Positions 5,195 through 6,708 of a stretch of 6,708 nucleotides of DNA are shown in pieces. The notes under the pieces are model-generated. The model did not search any database and was not told where the DNA came from. It worked only from the letters and a program-made list of their open reading frames with translations. Every line of letters starts with the position of its first letter. The stretch's first letter is position 1. Source of the DNA: Candidatus Iainarchaeum sp. (GTDB lineage Archaea > Iainarchaeota > Iainarchaeia > Iainarchaeales > DTGL01); assembly GCA_021161055.1 (NCBI GenBank), contig JAGHBI010000109.1, positions 1 to 6,708 on the forward strand, written 5' to 3'. Position numbers and translations under genes: made by a program.

Positions 5195-5584
5195 ATGCGA
5201 ACTGATACTGTGGCGGATGCTCTGATAAATATAAAGAATTGCGAGCTTGCATCTAAGGAGCAATGCATCTGCAGGCCAGCGTCAAAGCTTCTTGGAAGGA
5301 TACTTGAGGTGATGAAGAAGTATGGTTATATTGCAGAATATAAACGCATTGACGATAAGAAGTGTGGATTGTATGTGGTTAAGCTATCGCATACAATAAA
5401 CGACTGCAAAGCAATAAAACCAAGATATAAGGTAAAAAAGAATGAGTTCGAAAAGTTTGAGAAGCGCTATTTGCCCAGCAGAGATGTTGGAATACTCATA
5501 GTGAGCACATCTCAAGGAGTGATGTCTCACAGAGAAGCCAAGGAAAAGGGCATAGGGGGCAGACTTTTAGCATATGTTTATTAG
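5195..5584 (+). CDS. rps8: Small-subunit ribosomal protein uS8 (S8)
   Basis: uS8 (129 residues) binds helix 21 of 16S rRNA in the central domain and is a primary assembly protein; in several organisms it also represses its own operon. The pattern is clear: DALINIKNCELASKEQCICR (8-27), PASKLLGRILEVMKKYGYI (28-46) and, in the C-terminal half, RYLPSRDVGILIVSTSQGVM (91-110), containing the conserved STSQGVMSHREA motif. The protein ends GGRLLAYVY. Five cysteines (16, 24, 26, 57, 71) are more than I would expect for this protein. ATG 5195 follows GGTGG (5186-5190) with a 4-base spacer, 9 bases after uS14. The TAG stop is part of the uL6 SD. Confidence 0.95.
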   Translation: MRTDTVADALINIKNCELASKEQCICRPASKLLGRILEVMKKYGYIAEYKRIDDKKCGLYVVKLSHTINDCKAIKPRYKVKKNEFEKFEKRYLPSRDVGILIVSTSQGVMSHREAKEKGIGGRLLAYVY

Positions 5585-5587
5585 GTG
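5583..5587 (+). promoter_or_regulatory. SD of uL6, overlapping the uS8 stop
   Basis: AGGTG is placed 6 bases before ATG 5594 and includes the last two bases of the uS8 TAG. An in-frame GTG at 5585 lies within it and has no SD of its own, so ATG 5594 is the better start. Confidence 0.65.
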
Positions 5588-5593
5588 TCAGAA

Positions 5594-6151
5594 ATGGAAA
5601 AGCGTGTGATTCTTCCGGAAGGCTTTGAGGCTGAGGTTAAGCGAAACTGCGTCGTGCTCAGATATAATGGTAAGGAAGAACAAAAGACGTTTAGGACAAA
5701 GGTTATTGAATTGGGCTTTGAGGATGGGGCAATTTTGGTTAGAGGTATAAATGAGAAGAGAAAAACAATAGCTATAGTTAATACCACAGTAAGATGTATA
5801 GAGAACCTCGTAAAAGGTCTGCAGTATGGTTATGAGTATAAGATGCGCATCATACATTCGCACTTTCCAATGAATGTTCAGGTGTCTGGACGTGAGGTTA
5901 TAATAACAAACTTCACGGGTGAGAAAAAGCCACGAAAAGCAAAGATTGTTGGTGCAAACACTATAGTGGAAATTAAGGGTAAGGATGTTATTGTTAGAGG
6001 TACAAACAAAGAGCACGTTGGTCAAACAGTGGCCAATATTGAATCTGCCACCAGAGTTAAAAGGAAAGATCTGCGAGTATTTCAAGATGGCATATATCTT
6101 GTGGAAAAGCGCTTGATGGAAAAAGCAGGCGGTGAGGCTCATGAAAAGTGA
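5594..6151 (+). CDS. rpl6: Large-subunit ribosomal protein uL6 (L6)
   Basis: uL6 (185 residues) lies at the base of the stalk near the sarcin-ricin loop and the factor-binding site of the 50S subunit. It consists of two similar alpha/beta domains, roughly residues 1-80 and 85-170. The second carries the archaeal signatures: YGYEYKMRIIHSHFPMNVQV (78-97), NFTGEKKPRKAKIVG (106-120), EHVGQTVANIESATRVKRKD (140-159) and RVFQDGIYLVEKR (161-173). I use ATG 5594 rather than GTG 5585 because of SD spacing. The last 11 bases overlap eL32, whose SD is encoded by the final Gly-Gly-Glu-Ala codons. Confidence 0.95.
   Translation: MEKRVILPEGFEAEVKRNCVVLRYNGKEEQKTFRTKVIELGFEDGAILVRGINEKRKTIAIVNTTVRCIENLVKGLQYGYEYKMRIIHSHFPMNVQVSGREVIITNFTGEKKPRKAKIVGANTIVEIKGKDVIVRGTNKEHVGQTVANIESATRVKRKDLRVFQDGIYLVEKRLMEKAGGEAHEK
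6131..6137 (+). promoter_or_regulatory. SD of eL32
   Basis: GGTGAGG lies within the end of uL6, 3 bases before ATG 6141 (5 bases if GGTGA alone pairs). It supports ATG 6141; the in-frame GTG at 6132 falls inside the SD. Confidence 0.65.
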
Positions 6152-6542
6152 TGGTGCTGAGGAAAACAGAAATAAGGAAAAAAGAAAGCTTCAGGAAAAG
6201 ATAAAGAAAAAGCGGAAGCCAACATTCAGAGGCCACTTTGGAAAACGCTCGGTTAGGCGGAAGAGCAAGGCAAAGTGGGATAAATGGCGCGTCCCAAGAG
6301 GTGCAGACTTCCATTTGAAAAAGGAGGACGGCAAAGCGCCGAGCACAGGGTATAGAACGAGCAAAGAGATTAGGGGCTTGCACCCATCAGGCTACAGGGA
6401 ACTCTTAGTACATAATGTTAAGGATGTTGAGAACGCAAAGGAGAACTTTGCGATAAGGATCGCAAGCGCAGTTGGTAAGAAAAAAAGAGAACAGATAATA
6501 AAGCGCGCACACGAGCTTAAAATAAAGGTGCTTAATGAGTGA
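6141..6542 (+). CDS. rpl32e: Large-subunit ribosomal protein eL32 (L32e)
   Basis: eL32 is a 50S protein shared by archaea and eukaryotes. The 133-residue product starts with a highly charged stretch (residues 1-26) followed by the family pattern. KPTFRGHFGKRSVRRKSKAK (26-45) is followed by WDKWRVPRGADFHLK (46-60), close to the usual WRxPxGxxxxxR. Next come GKAPSTGYRTSKEIRGLHPSG (64-84), ELLVHNVKDVE (87-97), and RIASAVGKKKREQIIKRAHE (106-125), ending KVLNE. All conserved blocks are there. The gene overlaps uL6 by 11 bases and ends 5 bases before eL19. ATG 6141 is chosen from the SD. Confidence 0.95.
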   Translation: MKSDGAEENRNKEKRKLQEKIKKKRKPTFRGHFGKRSVRRKSKAKWDKWRVPRGADFHLKKEDGKAPSTGYRTSKEIRGLHPSGYRELLVHNVKDVENAKENFAIRIASAVGKKKREQIIKRAHELKIKVLNE

Positions 6543-6547
6543 TTGTG

Positions 6548-6708
6548 ATGAAGGCGGAAAAAGCAAAGCTTATAGCTTCAAGGCTCTTAAAGGTTGGGAA
6601 GAATAAGATATGGATAAATCCTGAAGAAGCTGATAGCGTAAAGGAGGCTATAACCAAGGATGATATTAGAGAGCTCATAAAAAGCGGTGTAATAAAGAGG
6701 TTGAAAGA
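6548..6708 (+). CDS. rpl19e: Large-subunit ribosomal protein eL19 (L19e), N-terminal fragment
   Basis: The first 53 residues are present and the frame stays open to the right edge, so the gene is cut by the window and not broken. eL19 is an archaeal/eukaryotic 50S protein whose long helix in other species reaches the small subunit. The visible part matches the family: AEKAKLIASRLLKVGKNKIW, then INPEEADSVKEAITKDDIRE (positions 23-42), and LIKSGVIKRLK. The stretch IWINPEE followed by AITKDDIRELIKSGVI is diagnostic. ATG 6548 is preceded by GAGTGATT (6537-6544), one base short of GAGGTGATT. An in-frame GTG at 6545 is less likely. Its place after eL32 is the normal archaeal order; uL18 and uS5 would be expected next. 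Confidence 0.94.
   Translation, partial: MKAEKAKLIASRLLKVGKNKIWINPEEADSVKEAITKDDIRELIKSGVIKRLK

Noticed and set aside
5588..6142. A 184-residue open frame on the minus strand across uL6
   Set aside because: It is antisense to an unmistakable uL6, is rich in Phe, Leu, Cys and Ser as expected from the complement of an A-rich coding strand, and shows no recognisable domain or SD.
1..6708. A hidden mobile element, CRISPR array, RNA gene or novel system
   Set aside because: All but about 40 bases are accounted for by 17 conserved genes in a known archaeal order. No direct repeats, inverted ends, tRNA-like folds or foreign-looking stretches were seen.

Overview
The window is the middle of an archaeal ribosomal-protein operon (the merged S10/spc-type cluster). 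Every gene is on the + strand and the DNA is almost entirely coding, with no gap longer than 10 bases. An archaeal source is shown by eL19, eL32 and eS4, which bacteria lack, by an archaeal aIF1 with an N-terminal Cys cluster, by the RNase P protein Rpp29 inside the cluster, by the short zinc-ribbon form of uS14, and by GGTGA-type Shine-Dalgarno (SD) sequences. Arginine is mostly AGA/AGG and isoleucine often ATA. The gene order is the one known from many Euryarchaeota and also from DPANN lineages. The protein sequences are somewhat divergent, so a DPANN-like archaeon is possible, but the window alone does not settle the phylum.

Layout, left to right: the C-terminal end of uL2 (1-150), uS19, uL22, uS3 with a long charged C-terminal tail, uL29, aIF1, Rpp29, uS17, uL14, uL24, eS4, uL5, uS14 (49 aa, easy to miss), uS8, uL6, eL32, and the N-terminal part of eL19, which runs off the right edge. 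For six genes the best start lies downstream of the longest possible reading frame (uL22, uL14, uL24, uL5, uL6, eL32). In five of them the SD position supports this; for uL14 it rests mainly on family length.

Together the genes supply parts of the small subunit (uS19, uS3, uS17, eS4, uS14, uS8) and the large subunit (uL2, uL22, uL29, uL14, uL24, uL5, uL6, eL32, eL19). They also supply one initiation factor and one subunit of the tRNA 5'-processing enzyme. Neighbours are joined by ATGA or TGATG overlaps, or by SD sequences that contain the previous stop codon, so the block looks like one polycistronic, translationally coupled unit. No promoter, terminator, RNA gene, mobile element, repeat array or CRISPR could be supported.

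I found no undescribed system. The points worth a second look are the roughly 100-residue Lys/Glu-rich tail of uS3, the eroded KOW-like segment of eS4, the stop-in-SD junctions, the aIF1-Rpp29 overlap, and cysteines in uS17 and uS8.
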